Part shown: positions 22,686-48,740 of the stretch, in pieces | Layout: each line of letters begins with the position of its first letter | How positions within the stretch are numbered: the stretch's first letter is position 1 | Assembly (NCBI GenBank): GCA_030268105.1 | Contig: BSDZ01000079.1 | Location: 2,361,501-2,425,500 of the forward strand | DNA: 64,000 bases | DNA from: Volvox africanus | Lineage: Eukaryota; Chlorophyta; Chlorophyceae; Chlamydomonadales; Volvocaceae | Direction of reading: 5' to 3' | The notes under the pieces: model-generated | What the model was told of the DNA's origin: nothing | The model's database searches: none | The model's input: the letters and a program-made list of their open reading frames with translations, nothing else | Translations under genes and position numbers: made by a program

Positions 22686-24482
22686 GGCATCGGGAAGTGG
22701 CAAGAGTTACTCCACGATTGTAAGCTTCTCTGTTTTCAGGGACTAGGTCTAGGGCTATCCGTCAGGTTGTCGGACCTTATTGATATAACCGTTACCGCGA
22801 AGACAAAATTCTGGCGGAAGTTGAAAAGGTTTTTCCTGACTGCTTCTTGGCACCAAGTTGCATCCAGCGAGTATCAGGTTCTTTGAGAAGCGTCGGCACG
22901 GGGGGAGGGCGAGCCTTGAGCAGGTTAAGTATTACGACGCTGTGAGGATTGTCCCTGTTTGCTGTGTCCCGGTCTTCCGAGGGATAATGCTTTGGCTGGA
23001 GTAGAGCAGACTGGAGGGGCTCTGCTCCTCTTGGCTGGAGGAATAACTCTCAAACGGTTAGGAATAGCAGCAGCCGCATGTAATGGCGACGCATGGCATA
23101 ATGGACTTTCAAGGGGCTCCCAAAGACTAAAGGTAGCTAACGGGGGGCAGCGACGGCGGGGCATCGCGTTTTCCATGTCTGCACTGGAACCGTGGGTCAT
23201 CGTGAGCAATGCACTTCGGCATCCAGATATTAACATGAGACACACTTGACGATGCTTGTTTGCGAGTGCGATACGGACTCTCCATTCGATGCACGAAGCT
23301 ATCCGCAGTTCAACGCTCAAGATATTAGTTATCCTTGAGTTATCGCAAGTTAGACTTTTAAAGTCAACAGCATGAATAAATGTGGGAAATGGGATTGTAA
23401 GCCGAACGCAGCGGGCAACCCACCAACTTGCTTGGCATGAGGTTCCACGGATGATTCTGCCATATGTGGTTAGCAGTGGAAAATGAAACGCGAAAAAGTT
23501 CCTTTCTTTTTATTAAAACTCCAAAAATACCTCCCGTCAGGAACCAGGCCTGTCCCTGCCTTCACAACGAACTAACGACGCGTGTAATAATTAAGGCCAG
23601 ATCATTGATCGTTGCAATTATGATAAAAGTCGCATATCAAATCAACATAAGAGCTTATGCACATCAGCGAATTCGAATTCCTGCGATGGCCCAACTTGTT
23701 CATGCCCGTACATGGTGGCCACTACCCAACAGATACCCCAAGGCCATGTATAACCGATCTGAGGCCATCATCCGAGGGGAAATACCTCATGAACTTTCCT
23801 GACAAGACACGACAGAAAGTACCCTGATTTGGACCATGGACAAGCCAAGGACAGCCAAATTCACACTCACGACGCATAGCAACTCTGATTACCTGCTGCA
23901 TGCTCTTTCGCTGCCGATTTCCAATGCAATTACTTGGTGCATTTTCATCTTGGCATTTAATGGCAATAGGGCGCGGTCTCCACGCAGTTAGGTGCTTGAA
24001 AGGGCGGGTGCCGTAACACGCAAGACATTTAACGTCTAGAAATGTAATACATTTGGAAAATTATTATAATTTTTAGCTTTCGCTTTCAAGTCTTAACTGT
24101 ATTCTGTATCTTGTTCTGAATATTAACGTGGACAAACCGCAGCTGACGCTGCCTCAATTGTGCCTAGTAACGCACATGCTGTGGATATTATTATGAAACC
24201 TTTAATCCACAAGGCAATAAAGCTATGCCCGCTTGGATGGGCAATATGACACCATATTAAGCAAAGTTTTACCTTGGCGGACCTTACACAATTGTCTATC
24301 ATCGGTTTGCAATCAAACTTACACTATTGTATAGGACTTTTGTAATTTAGAGGTAAAGGCGTCCAGTTGCAGCCGGGATTCGGGCGAAGCCCGCAATGGT
24401 GAGACTGCTGCCAACAGCTCAAGACACTGACCTGTTTTCGTGGGCAACAAGCCATAGATCCATCTCTGTTGCATTTGCGGTC
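22686..24482. other. Divergent spacer between the AAA gene and PRP5
   Basis: About 1.8 kb, clearly more AT-rich than the flanking exons. No coding exon is supported: the 112-codon frame at 23464-23802 has unrelated composition and no splice context. It probably holds the 5' regions of both genes. No convincing TATA box or start element was picked out. Confidence 0.6.
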
Positions 24483-37028
<12,546 letters not shown>

Positions 37029-38454
37029 AAAGGGAAGGCGTTGTGACGTACTAGTTGACTTCGGGGCTTGGTTGTCCTGTAGTCGCTTCCTCGGATAGTC
37101 GCTGGCCCTTTTTTGTTGGCGAACACCTGGTTGCACATGCGGGTGCATATGTATGCGAGAGCTGCTACTTTGCACGGACGCAAGCACACACATGCGGGAC
37201 GTATGCGGTAATAGAGCATTTCTTGCAGTCAACGTCTTGGCGAATGATTCTGAGTTGCATGTCACGTGCTGCTTCTAGCGAGGTCTTGTATTAAGTTTTG
37301 CCATGATGATGATTTACCATCTTCAGATTGCACTGGCAATGTTTGCCGTGGTTGTGAGGCTTGACACATTCGAGACAGCATGTGGGGGGAAGGATGGGAG
37401 GATTCTCTTCCGTACATTAGAAGTCGCTTGGAAGGGTAGATTCACCACACAAGACGTTGACTATCTAGAAACGTCCTCCTTTATGCATCTTCTAGTCCGA
37501 GGGAAACTCATTCAACAATCGAAGTGACGGTGTGTCGGGCTACCGTGCAGCAGCACAATTAACAAGTATTTGCAATTGATCCAGTTACATCAGTAATCAT
37601 TGTGCATTTCGATGCTTTTGCTGCTGACCGCCCCCTGCGGTGAGGGACAAATATCGACTGGCTAGGGCATATGTGGGGAATGGAAAGGGCTATGGGGTTT
37701 CCAGGCACCAGGCCGCATTGGTGTCTCCCAGCCTGGCAGCTTCACCGCATGTACCCCAAGTCGGAAGGCGAAAGAATCCATATGTTTTAAAGCAGAGGAG
37801 TTGTGGAGCCCCTGGGGGGAGGCCAGCTCCCAGGATGCCAGTGGCACTTCCCATGCAAGTGATGCTCCGCACCTGAGGGCGCATCAGGCCTGCCGGTTCT
37901 TTCTTACCGCACCAGTGATGTGTCCAGTCCCATACATTCTGCGCTTATTGATGCACCAGGGATAAATGGACGACCAGCCGTACTGTCAAGCCAGGTGCGC
38001 ATGGACTGCCGCCCCTTATGATGTCAGTCAAACTTGGTCCAATGACTTGCAATGATCCCTGGTTATAAAGCTTGTTTGCATATTCAGTGCGGTTGTGACA
38101 AGCTGCAACCACTCTTGAATGAGTACGGATGAGTACGACCATAAGCCGGATCCTGTCAAGCCTCATACGCACCGGAGTGATTAGGTAGTACACGTGTGTA
38201 TGAATGGCAATGACGCTATGACAAGTTTGTCGTACCTTGCATTTTGTGTGCTTGAAAACATCTATGGCTTGTGGGTAAAGATGTGGTGCTTGCCATGTTC
38301 CCTTTCGTCGTTCATGTATGGACGGCACTGCAAAGTGAGGAGATGACGACTGCACCTTTGAATCAGTAGGAAGTAGGCAAAATATTGACTATGATGCAGG
38401 TAATCTCCAAATATGACATATTCGATTGCATTCTAATTTTGTGCCTTACATTGC

Positions 38455-38548
38455 GGGCGGAGGGTTTCGAAGCCTCGACATTAGGATTACCCAAATCATT
38501 CTGTGATCAGCTATAAGACCTACGCGCTAACCACTGCGCCACGCCTCC
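38455..38548 (-). other. tRNA-like sequence, possibly a tRNA-derived SINE head or pseudo-tRNA
   Basis: On the minus strand it begins GGAGGCG TG GCGC AGTGGTTA GCGC, a good acceptor/D-arm start with an A box (TGGCGCAGTGG matches TRGYNNARNNG). Near the 3' end GCTTCGAAACC matches the B box GGTTCGANNCC with one mismatch. The anticodon arm does not fold properly (TAGGT versus CTGAT), the T stem has a mismatch, the acceptor 3' strand is imperfect, and the interval between the boxes is too long for a standard class I tRNA. A functional tRNA is therefore unlikely; tRNA-derived SINEs are known in Chlamydomonas. Confidence 0.5.
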
Positions 38549-41500
38549 TGCGTATTCATATCTATCATTCAATAGCTTACGATACAATCCTAAGACCCCA
38601 ACGAATTTCGCTCTCATCTTTTGGGGTGCTCCAACTGTCCGTCTAGCCGGTGGGGCTAGCGACCCACGTAAAACCTGGTTCTACATGTAATGCTTGCTTC
38701 CTAGCTCGACGAACCAAACTGGAAAGACACAAAACCAGAATCCACCTGGCAAGGCACATACGAACACGCGGCCAAAAAACATATCCTCGGTCGGGGCAGG
38801 CTCGGTCACTTCAACCAGCGGGAGGAACGGGTTCATCACCACAAGGCTGTCCGGAACATTTTTAAAGCAAAGGCATCATGGCGACGTGGGTGGTAAGGCC
38901 GTGTTCAGGGGTCCAAAAGCACGACGCGCTTTGATTTCTTACAGAGGGAGAGGTGACCAGAAAAGGTGCACCTCTGGCGTCTGCTATACCCACGCATGCT
39001 ATTCAAATTCGAGACCAAAAAAATGCATGGATCTAAAGCAGCACTCAAAACAAATCCCTTATGCTTTACATAGTACTACTAATAAGCGTGCACTAATAAG
39101 CGTGCAAATTGTGTGACGGATCTTAGAATTCCGTGCGTGGCGTTTAAGTCTGCTGCGCGTCAGCAGCTGATGACCACCAAACCCAATTCCTGTATTCTTG
39201 TACCAACAAAATGGATACCGCGTCCCTCACGATTACCCGGGATCAGGAAAGCACAGCGTATACGAATATTATATGCATCGTCAGTTCGGTGATGTGGCGT
39301 GTCACTCCTGTTTCTTATTGCCCAAATAGATGTCTTGTATGTGTTCAGGGGGTAAGGGGAGGGGGGGAGGTATTTGACATTACATTTAATCGATGAGGGC
39401 TACTGCGGTGCGATGAGGGCTACTGCATTTAATTGCATCCTCGACTCTGGTAATTGAAAGGATGCACAGTATTCAACTCCTTTTCCGGTCACTTGAAGCC
39501 ACAGCATTATATGGCATCTGTATGTAGCGGCTGTTGTCTCCATCGCACTTATTTTGTAAATGTGGCGATCGATCGATCGATCGATGCCTCATCGGCTTGT
39601 TTCGCGTAGCCCAGTGTAGCTGGCCGCGAAGGGCAGAGAGAATTGCGTTATTCCATTTTTTATACTCACCCAGGTAGTGCCACCCCGCCCCTCTCCAGCC
39701 TGACCGTTTTTAAACATGCTCCATCTAAACCGAATGGCAAGAATGGTGGACACTGCACAAGGATTGCTCTTAGCGGATCTCGCGGCGTGCGATGCCTTGA
39801 GAATCCCGATTACATCTATACAGCTTCGGAGGCAACGGACTGGCCCCCCTAACTCGACTATCTATCAGAAAACCCACGCCTGCCTCGCATATCCGAGCAC
39901 AGCCTCGCATATGCATCCTCCAACAAGCAAATACAGTCTATAGCCGTGGACAGCAGAAATCGCATTAGTGCAACCTGAGGGTGATCAAGACCATTCTGCA
40001 AGGGACATTTCCGTTTACTCGCATTTCTTTTGGAAGCTGTGGCAGTTGTGCGGTTAGGCATCTGAAAGCATGCGAATGTAGCTGCAATGCGGTGGAGTGA
40101 GATGGAGCCTGATGGAGGGAGCGAGGTAGCATTGCGATGAAGCGTCGTACAGCGTGGTGAAGTCCGTTGATTGCATCATGTGCTCTCCTGTGCTACGCTG
40201 TTTTCCATCTTTAAGGGGATGGGCAAATTCAAGGCTTGCCTTGGCTTTGCACCCTGCTAATCCTCTCAGTGATCACCTGATTTCCATTGTGCAGCCTCGC
40301 GTACGTAGTCGTGTGTCTCCTTGAGTCTCCTTCATTGCCCTTTGCTGTATATGTCTGCAGGCGCTGTTATAGATGCGAATACCTGCTGACGACTGAAGTG
40401 GAAGTACTGATGAGAAACGTATTCGGTCGTGACACGTGAGCTTAAATATGACTTGCATGAACCGTCCAGGTTAGGACATGGAGAACCTCTGCAACCACCC
40501 AACCTCGTCCCACCCTGACGATGGGCATGAGTAATTTGTTCAGCTTCCTTCAACAATTGGATAAAACTGACAACTGACAGGTTGACGAAAATGGGAAGCC
40601 GGGAATGGGAATTTTTGTAACAAGAACAGTCGTAATTTACTTGCATAATTGTTTGAAGTTAACTTTAAGCGCGCGCGAAGAAAAAAACAATGACGATGCC
40701 CAAACCATGCCAGCCTCAACATGTCAGCAATAACGTCACATAAAAAATGAATTGATTGTCATACTACTCATCCTTCCTAATAATGTGCAAATTTCATCCT
40801 GAATTGGCTCGAGGGAGACAATGATTGGACGACTGTATTTTAACGTTCAAAACGCAGCTTTCCTTTTAAAATGAACCGGTTGAAATCATATTCATACATA
40901 TTCAAATTTTCGCTGCCTCTTACGCTGGATATGGTGGTACGTAACTACTTTGGTTGGTTCCGGGTCGCGACCTGCAAACGCACCTGTCGAGACGAAGTTA
41001 TCAAGATTTCTGCAGTTCTTTCCCTGATGTCTAACCGGATAATAAGGACAAATGTATCACCAATAATAAAGCAAATCATATAAGATGTATGCAGCGCACA
41101 TATTAACATCAGTACAGGTAATCCACTATAAACTAGATTTGTCCTGATCTGGCTCATATGCGCCTATGAAATAAATAAATAAAAATTACGACACATCAGG
41201 CAAATCACACATATTGTAGCTAATGCTTATGGTGTTTCGAAAGACAAGGTAAGCGATATATACTGCCAACTCCGACGTAAGCGTCGACGCAAGGTCATAT
41301 CACACTTCTGGAACAGGCACCCTTAATACTAGCTTGTTGAACAAAACATCAAATTATTTAAAGTAGTTGAATGCTCCAAATTAGTTTTTGGAGTTACGAA
41401 AAGTCCATGTGAGCTCCTGGCGGCAGGCACAGCAAAAACTTAGTAATTTGCTGTGCATTACAAGACCCTATCCTATTCATTTTTTCCTCGCGTCACTACT

Positions 41501-41615
41501 TGCTTTGCGTTCGGGTGGTCTCCTGGCTCGGAGGGCCTTATCATTACACCTTACAAATAATCAATTTTGGCGTGCGGCAGCCTGACAAATAAAAATCTTG
41601 CTCCTAAACATCGAG

Positions 41616-41623
41616 TATAAATC
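41616..41623 (+). promoter_or_regulatory. Candidate TATA box of the pherophorin gene
   Basis: TATAAATC, 110 nt before the start codon at 41733, in otherwise mixed sequence. Position and motif suit a core promoter, but nothing else confirms it. Confidence 0.35.
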
Positions 41624-41732
41624 ATTGCATCCTATTGTATCTCGCTTTACAACCTGAAGAACATATTCGGACCTGAGAAGGTTGCCAGAGGAGGACCCGG
41701 CATTTACTTAACATGACTATCGTAACGACGCG

Positions 41733-44700
41733 ATGAAAGGCGGAACCCTGGTGCTGGCAGTCCTGGCAGCTGCCACCGCGTAAGTCCTATCTGTCGGTGC
41801 CTATCGTAAGCATGCTCTGCTGTATCTAAACACCTATTGCGGCCGCTGGCCGAGTGAAATTTTTATCATCTCCATGACGTGAGCATTTGCAGATCCATTA
41901 TCTTTGCAAGTATGAATATGTCTAATGACTTCACCTTCTACTCATGTCGTTACTACGCATGTTCCTAGCTTCAAACTTTTCACTGTTAAATGATAAATTG
42001 ATTAAGTTATCACTCCGCTCAGATTACAGCAACCGCGCTTCGGCGTACCCTATCCTGCTGAAAGTTGAGCGTTTACCCGTTTTTCACGGAATTTCTTGCC
42101 TATCCGCAGGCTTACGCACGCTGCTACAATAAAAAATTTCCCTTATTTATCATGCTCAAAGAAGCTTGCGGCTTACAGCCTGAATCCGATTGCTCGGACG
42201 CCGGACGCGAACACGTTTTGCGTTACGATTCGGGTCGCTCCTCCCGAAAACTGCACATCCTATTGTTGTGGTGCTGATCTTCGAAAGATCCTGGTGAGCT
42301 CCGGATCTCGCACAAAAACCGTCTCATCATTTCGCATGCGCGCGACAAGCTGCACTCAGCTGCCCGCCGCCCACCATCTCCGCCCCCGTAAGCGCTTGAA
42401 TTAACATACGACCGACATTGTCCTCGGGACCTCACAGTCCTTGTTTGTGGAAGTTTGCGTCAGAGGCAATTCCGAACAAGGATATGCTGCTGCTGCTCTT
42501 TCCGCTCTTGTTCTAGCCCTTTTTGCTTCCCCTTTCGTTTTGGCTAGTTAACCCTCGCTCAGTTTTTTAACCTATCTATCTATCTGGCATTCTCCATCTT
42601 GCCTGTACAGTTCCCCTTACACGGGGTCCAAAAGAAAACAACCTTCGTTCATCTTTCGGAACCCCCTCCCCCGGGAAGCCTTCATCCTCCTATGGCATCT
42701 AATCTGAGCCGTAATATACTCGTCCTACCCTTTACCTAGGGGTTTCTTTTCCAAAACTCCAAAACCCAATACCTGGCTTTTATTGCCACCGTCCTTACCC
42801 TTTCAACACCCTTCCACAATTATCGATCGCAGCTGCGTCAGTTGCTCTCTCCCAAGCCCCCGACGCCCTCCATCCCCCGACGCGTTCTAACCCACGCCTC
42901 CCCCCTAAATCCACCTCTCGCAGATCGATGTGAAACCCGAATGTGTCGTACGCAACCCTAATATTCGCGTCACGCTAAATGATGCGCCCACCAAGATCGG
43001 CCCCGCCTTCGAACCAGGCCTCTACGGCCCCAACGACTCCTTCGTGCTGCGCCTGACCCAACTGGGGCTCAACATCACCACGGCCGACGGCGTCGAACTT
43101 TGCATCTCCCTGGCCCGCAACTCTCAGGGCGCTGGCTGCCTCACGATGCAGGAGTTGTGCAAGCCGCCAGCTGGGGAAGTGGACGGCACCTGCGCCGTGG
43201 CAATGCTCGACACCCAGTACGACTGCTGCCCCGTCGCCAAGGCCAGCTCATACGTGATGCCACCGCCACCGCCACCGCCACCGGCGTCACCAGCGGTGCT
43301 GCCGGCCCCTGAACCGTGCACTACATGTGTCACACTCACTCGATATGAATATTTTTATGTTACCCTTCCGTTGAACTTTACCTCCGATGAGTGTCAGGCT
43401 TGGTCGAGCATGGTGACTAAGGACTTGTCTGATGTCGCGGGCCAATTGAGTGCCATTCTGTTGGACCTGCCGCCGGTCGTGAAGTGTGAGGACAAGATGC
43501 TGCAGGTTTGCGTCAAGTTCGCCAGTGCGGCGGAGGGCCAAAAACTGGAAGACGTTATATACGAAATGCTTCAATATTGGTACTTCACGGCTGCGGACCC
43601 CTGCAAAGCGTACTGGAGGGGTGGGTACTCCGGAGTTGTGACCGTGGACAATGGAGAGGGCGACGGCGGGGGCTGCCTGCAGACTCATGTGGCTATGTCG
43701 TGCGACCCGGAGCGTATCGACTTCCCCAAGTGCAAGTGAGTGCTGAGGCCAGCGACCACGTGCTTTGCTGTTGCGCTCTTCCCTTATTACCACGTGTGTA
43801 TGTATGTATGTATGGGTGTTACGCTGTGGCTGGGCGACTCGCCCTTCAAAGACGAGCACCGGGGGTCCTGACCGGACCGAGCCACAGCGCAGGGGAGGAA
43901 CACGTGGCTTTGTCTGTCTGTCCTGCCACGTGCTACCCCTCTCACTAGGGCCAGCGAGCCCTCACAGGCTCTCGCCTGGCCACTCACAGAGCACTCAGGG
44001 CCACCAAGAAATCACAGAAAGGCCCAACAGAAAGCGGGGGACACCTAGCTGCTCAAAGGAAGGAGAAACCTCTCCTCTAACCCGAAACTGACCTGGCAAG
44101 AGCCTGACAGACACACACAGATCCCCTCGGAGGAAAGCACACTCTTACACAGCCAAGCCGAAAGAACCCAACAAGAGGCGGAGGGGGGGATGACAAGCCG
44201 AACTGGCGCCCCCCTAGAAAGCCTTCCGGCCCACCCAAAGCTGGCCTCGCAGACACCTGCACTGCCCAAAAAGGAAAGACCTCTCTCGCTGACCCCCCCT
44301 AAAACCCTAAGGACCCGAAGCCTGGACACAGGAACCTCTAGCCACGAAACCCTCCACCCTCTCCCTTCCCCTCCTCGAGAACTAGACCGTCATCTCCTTG
44401 TCTCTACCTCCCTGACTCTCTCCCTCTTTCCTCCCACAGAACCTCCTCCTCAAAACTCTCGCCTGGCCACTTATGTATGTATGTTTGTTTGTTTGTTTGT
44501 TTGTGCGTGTATGTGCGTATGTGTATGTGTATGTATATGCTGATACGGTTCTTTTGCAAGGTCCGCATATGCCTTTTCCTCATTTGGGGGTAGCACCAGC
44601 GTGAGAACGAATACGCATGCATACACAATATTGTTTGAAATGGCCGATGTGAAACGGATTAGGGGTTATTCGTACGCTTTGCAATTCGCAGTATTCGCAT

Positions 44701-46264
44701 AAGGCCCCTGTGTTTCGGTTTGAGGGGTACGTTTGAAGACAGCGGCCACATTCTTTATCTTTACGACATAGTAAATTACGTGAAAGACACGTACGGTAGG
44801 TTAAGTAGAGGATTTTGATGTGTACGGCTGCGTGCTTCACCATTACTTTGGCAAGCTCTTCCGGGGAACTGATTAGCCGTGGAGGGGACGAAACAACGAT
44901 GAAACGAGGCCCCCACCAGAGTGGACTTCGACCCCATAATTCATAATAATGCTCATTTCATCCCCATTTAAAGAAACAAAAGAAATAAACCAGCGCGTCG
45001 TAAACACTTTTGTTTCCCCGGGTGCCTCCAGGTGCGATACTAGAGCGGGGGCTACTCCCTTCTTCGCGAGCCCCATCATGGAAAAGCTTCCGCTAGCCGG
45101 GTCCCGTACCAAAGATATGCTGTACTGCTTCCAGCTGTACGTCAGAACCCCTGTTTATCCCGAGGTAAGGCACCCATGCCACAAAGCAGCCCTCCGGAGT
45201 TGTAAACCCAAGTCAAACCGACGCACGGGTGACTGAGTTAGGAAGCATTATTAGGATACATTGCCGCCATCTTTGCGGTAGCGCCTGGTCACCTTGATGG
45301 CGCTGCCCAGGCCGCTCGCACTACCCACAAGGTGAGACACAAATGGCGGAACAGGGGGACAGACAAAAAATGATGTCCTCTAATTGTATGCTAGCTGACA
45401 GCTACTCGTGACTACCGCGTAAGGCCCTCCTCAGCATTGCGCCTATTATCTACGCCTAACGGCAACACCTTAGGATCCTGCCAAATCCGTGGGGAGTTGT
45501 TCACAGTTTATTTTACTATTCACCTGCAGCATCAGCAGCCTACATTTCCCCTTACGGCATAACTGCGCACGCTTACCCCCCACAGCTCCCCCGCACAGCT
45601 CCCCCGCACAGCTCGCGACCGTGTCTGTTGCTCTTCCTGACCACCATGCCCGTCTGACCTGCCTCTGACCTGCACATTTGATGCAGAGCGCTTGCGGACG
45701 GACCACCAACCTGCTCAAGGCCGAGATTTACGCCAACGACGCTCAACGTCGCAAGATTAAAAACATCCTGGTCATGCCCAATGGCGCCAACAGCTCGCGT
45801 GTGCTGGCCACGAGCTGGGCATCCCCGGGTGAGCAAACGCTCAAGGTCACGCCCCTGAATTGGAACCTGGAGCAAGCCAATGGCGCGAGCATCTGCCTCG
45901 TTATGGATGGCTCGGCTGACATTCTCCAGTTCTGCAACATAGGGACATGCAAGTGAGTAAGGGACCCGTATCTTGTGTCAGTGTTTGTTTCCCCGCTAGG
46001 AAATCCTGATCCCGGGCTTCCTTCACGGTGTTTCTTCGGTGCATACGGTGCGTTCGATGCGTAAAACCCTAAAACAATCGTCGTCGTGCAGGTGCATTGA
46101 CGAGCCAGGCTTATTATGGCGCTCACAGCACCAGTCGTTAATACCCCAATCGTTGTCTGACGCTCTGTGCCCCCATCTCCATCCCCACCCCCATCACCCC
46201 CTGCAGGATCATCTTCTTCGATGACACAAAGAATTGCTGCCCTCTGTTCGAGGCGTCTGTCTAA
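41733..46264 (+). CDS. Pherophorin (extracellular-matrix glycoprotein), 6 exons, 499 residues
   Basis: Exons 41733-41779, 42110-42293, 42924-43735, 45032-45164, 45687-45952, 46207-46264, all GT-AG, total 1500 nt. The first exon is a signal peptide (MKGGTLVLAVLAAATA), so the protein is secreted. An N-terminal pherophorin domain (DUF3707) follows, from FPYLSCSKK through NTFCVTI and YCCGADLRKI to TQYDCCPVA. The hinge is a short proline run (eight P, then ASPA), the usual site of hydroxyproline glycosylation. Next come the middle region (CTTCVTLTRYEYF) and the C-terminal DUF3707 domain starting FPKCKCDTRAG and including YCFQLYV, SACGRTTNLLKAEIY, LKVTPLNWNLEQANG and, near the end, NCCPLFE. The paired cysteines typical of the family are mostly kept; the usual FPYCxC start reads FPYLSC. 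Pherophorins build the volvocine cell wall or matrix and are often induced by sex pheromone or wounding; nothing here shows which. Confidence 0.93.
44476..44550. repeat. TATG/TTTG microsatellite
   Basis: TATGTATGTTTGTTTG runs followed by GTGTATGTGCG in pherophorin intron 43736-45031. A shorter GTAT run lies at 43798-43813. Confidence 0.85.
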
Positions 46265-48740
46265 CAGACACCTGCTACCGCCACATTTGACAAACGTGAC
46301 GTGTGCGTGTTCGCATATGCACATGCGGGTGGACGCGCACGGGGCTCATGTGCTTCACCACCAGACGCTGTTGGCCTTTCCGTTGAAAGACAGACACAAC
46401 AATGACCCAGGGCTGGCTGGACGGAGGCTGTACTCTCAGAACTCATAACTCGTAACTCACAACTCATAACCGATTTCCTGTACAGTACCGACGCGATTGT
46501 GGGACGTTTTGGCCTGGCACATGGAGGCATGGGCATGGAAAGGGCGGCTCACTCGTCGCTGAGGCGTTTAGTCTGTAAACCTTTTACATGGGGTTGCGGA
46601 ACAGGTGGCATTACCGCCACGATATCCTCTTGGGGTACTGTTGGCAGCTCGGTCCTGTTGTAGGCGCGATCGAGGCCGGTCTGCATTCAAACCCGTGGAT
46701 CTTCAAGTCAATACACCTAAACGTATATAGCTTATCAGGCGCGTGGTTATAATGCGAGCGTGACACACGTTACCGGATGTTTTACCATCTTGGAGGGTCG
46801 TTGGAGCAGTACCAAGTAATGCCCCAAACCCCATATACGACCCCCCATATACGTCACCTTCGTGCGAAGGACAGAAGAGGTGGCTTGCCTACGATGAAAA
46901 AGTGCAACAGTAGCACGATAACAGCTGGCGATGGAAATGGTAGGGCTGAGCGCCTCTGATGCAGCTGCCTTGCCTGCAGGACACACCCTTGAGCTGATGG
47001 CTTCATCAGAGGTTGCATCGAGACATTCCTAACAATTACCGTGGTCATGCATTACATTTTGTGACGTAATCTAAGCCACTGGCAGCGTTTTGTTACAAAT
47101 ATGGGCGTCTTGATACATACGTAGTACATGCCTCATTGCGACTGTGTCAACATGGGCAACTTGAATGTTTTTCTTTCTACTTCACGTACCTGTCACGTAC
47201 AGTATGCTGGCGGGGCACATGTGCTGAACGGCATCGTAACAGGCTGCAGCGATGCGGCTAGACTACCGGAGGTGGACCGTTTGGTTGCATCGAGCATGTC
47301 GCACTTTGGTAAATGCTGTATGGACATGTAGATATGTAGCATGGCTTTTGTAGCCATGCCGACAAGACAATATATAAGGTGCACCGTTCCCTTCATACCG
47401 CATGATGATGCCTGTGCGCTATTATCCTGCGCCTATGTTTAGCCCGGCCTGTGCTAGGGGTATGACATGGCTACGTGCTGAGAACAGGGGCGCTGCGTGT
47501 CCGACTGCTTCCAGGGTGAGCGACCAGTGATGGCAATGGTGACCTGGCCCTCCCTGACCCTAACTGGCCGCTTGAGGTCAATGCTGCAGATGGATGCGCC
47601 CTCAACGTAACGTGCCCTCAACGGGTTGATACCGGGTTTGATGGCCGTCCATTAGAGGACATGACTGGAGGGGTTCTTAGTGGATATTCGGAATTTCATT
47701 TTTGGGGGCCGCTGGTGTGTTATAGACGATGTTGATGCTTGTTCATCGGCTAATGAAAATGCCAGCGTTGAGTAGCCTCTTCATCCATGGCGTCGGTTGG
47801 TTTGCTGTCTAGGGCTGCCAGTGGCTGTCCGGTTGGCCACCCTGTCCAATGTTGCAATACGCCCATTCCTCTGCTCATGCTTCCACCCATCCATGATGTT
47901 ACCGCTTTAGCGCCGGTCTGTCCTCATCAACTTGCGAAGCTCCCGTCAGCTCCCTGATCCGGACTTTGTGCACCTTTGCGCGCCGGAATAGATACTCGTA
48001 CACGTAACCCTACAGCAGCTCCCACCAGTTCAAACCGTTGCGCGAACTTGCAGCTGGAATTACAACGTGCTCGTTCAAAAGTTACTTGAGGAAAACGCGA
48101 AAACCTTGACGACCGTTGTACAGCGCAACGTCTGGTATGCAGGACATCTTATGAGCCGCATAGAAGGATAAAAATGATCATAACAAATAGTGTGTCTGAA
48201 AAGCTTTGGCATAAGGAGGGTTTCCCGAGCTAAAGCCATTGCCTGGAAAGCGGCTTGACGCTGGCTTTTGACATGCTCCTTAAGCTTCGGTGGAATGCTT
48301 TAAGTTATATATGTGATCTGATCAAGCTATATTCCTTTCGCTTACGGGTTAACGAAGCTTGATGGCTGTCGATGTTGCTGATTAGGCCATGTAATGCAAA
48401 AATTAGCATATAATTCTAATCACCGTATCGCCTCAACCATTTTAGTTGTTCGTGCGATGCTGCGTGGTCATGTAGGGGTCTCACATGAATAACTGGCTAG
48501 GTGCTCCCGTACGATAGGTCCTGACAAAAACGCTCACGGGGGTCACCCTTTTGTACTTCTGCTGTCCTCGTTCAATGAAAACCTTGCGATAAGGAAGAGT
48601 TGAGACCCATGTTGAGTTGGATTTGCGGTTATGAATAACTTTATGGATAGGGCGATGCGTACAGAAAGTTAAATGTCGAATAACCGTAGCCGTGCACACG
48701 AAGACCCGTCACTGCTAGGCGCATGGATTAGAGGTATAGG
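46265..48740. other. 3' UTR and spacer between the pherophorin and kinase genes
   Basis: About 2.5 kb without a supportable exon. Frames of 60-90 codons are scattered and overlap on both strands. It presumably holds the pherophorin 3' UTR and the kinase promoter. Confidence 0.55.
46574..46578 (+). promoter_or_regulatory. Candidate TGTAA polyadenylation signal of the pherophorin gene
   Basis: TGTAA 310 nt after the TAA stop. The position fits a volvocine 3' UTR. Confidence 0.4.

Larger units (their letters stand above)
37029..41732. other. Long AT-richer intergenic region
   Basis: About 4.7 kb between PRP5 and the pherophorin gene. Apart from a tRNA-like sequence (38455-38548), a (CGAT)5 run (about 39567-39585) and a possible TATA box near the right end, I see nothing supportable. 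Open frames of 60-140 codons (for example 38694-39116) lack splice context and recognisable domains. Confidence 0.6.

Noticed and set aside
23464..23802. 112-codon + strand frame in the divergent spacer
   Set aside because: AT-rich, no domain, no splice context and no nearby coding bias.
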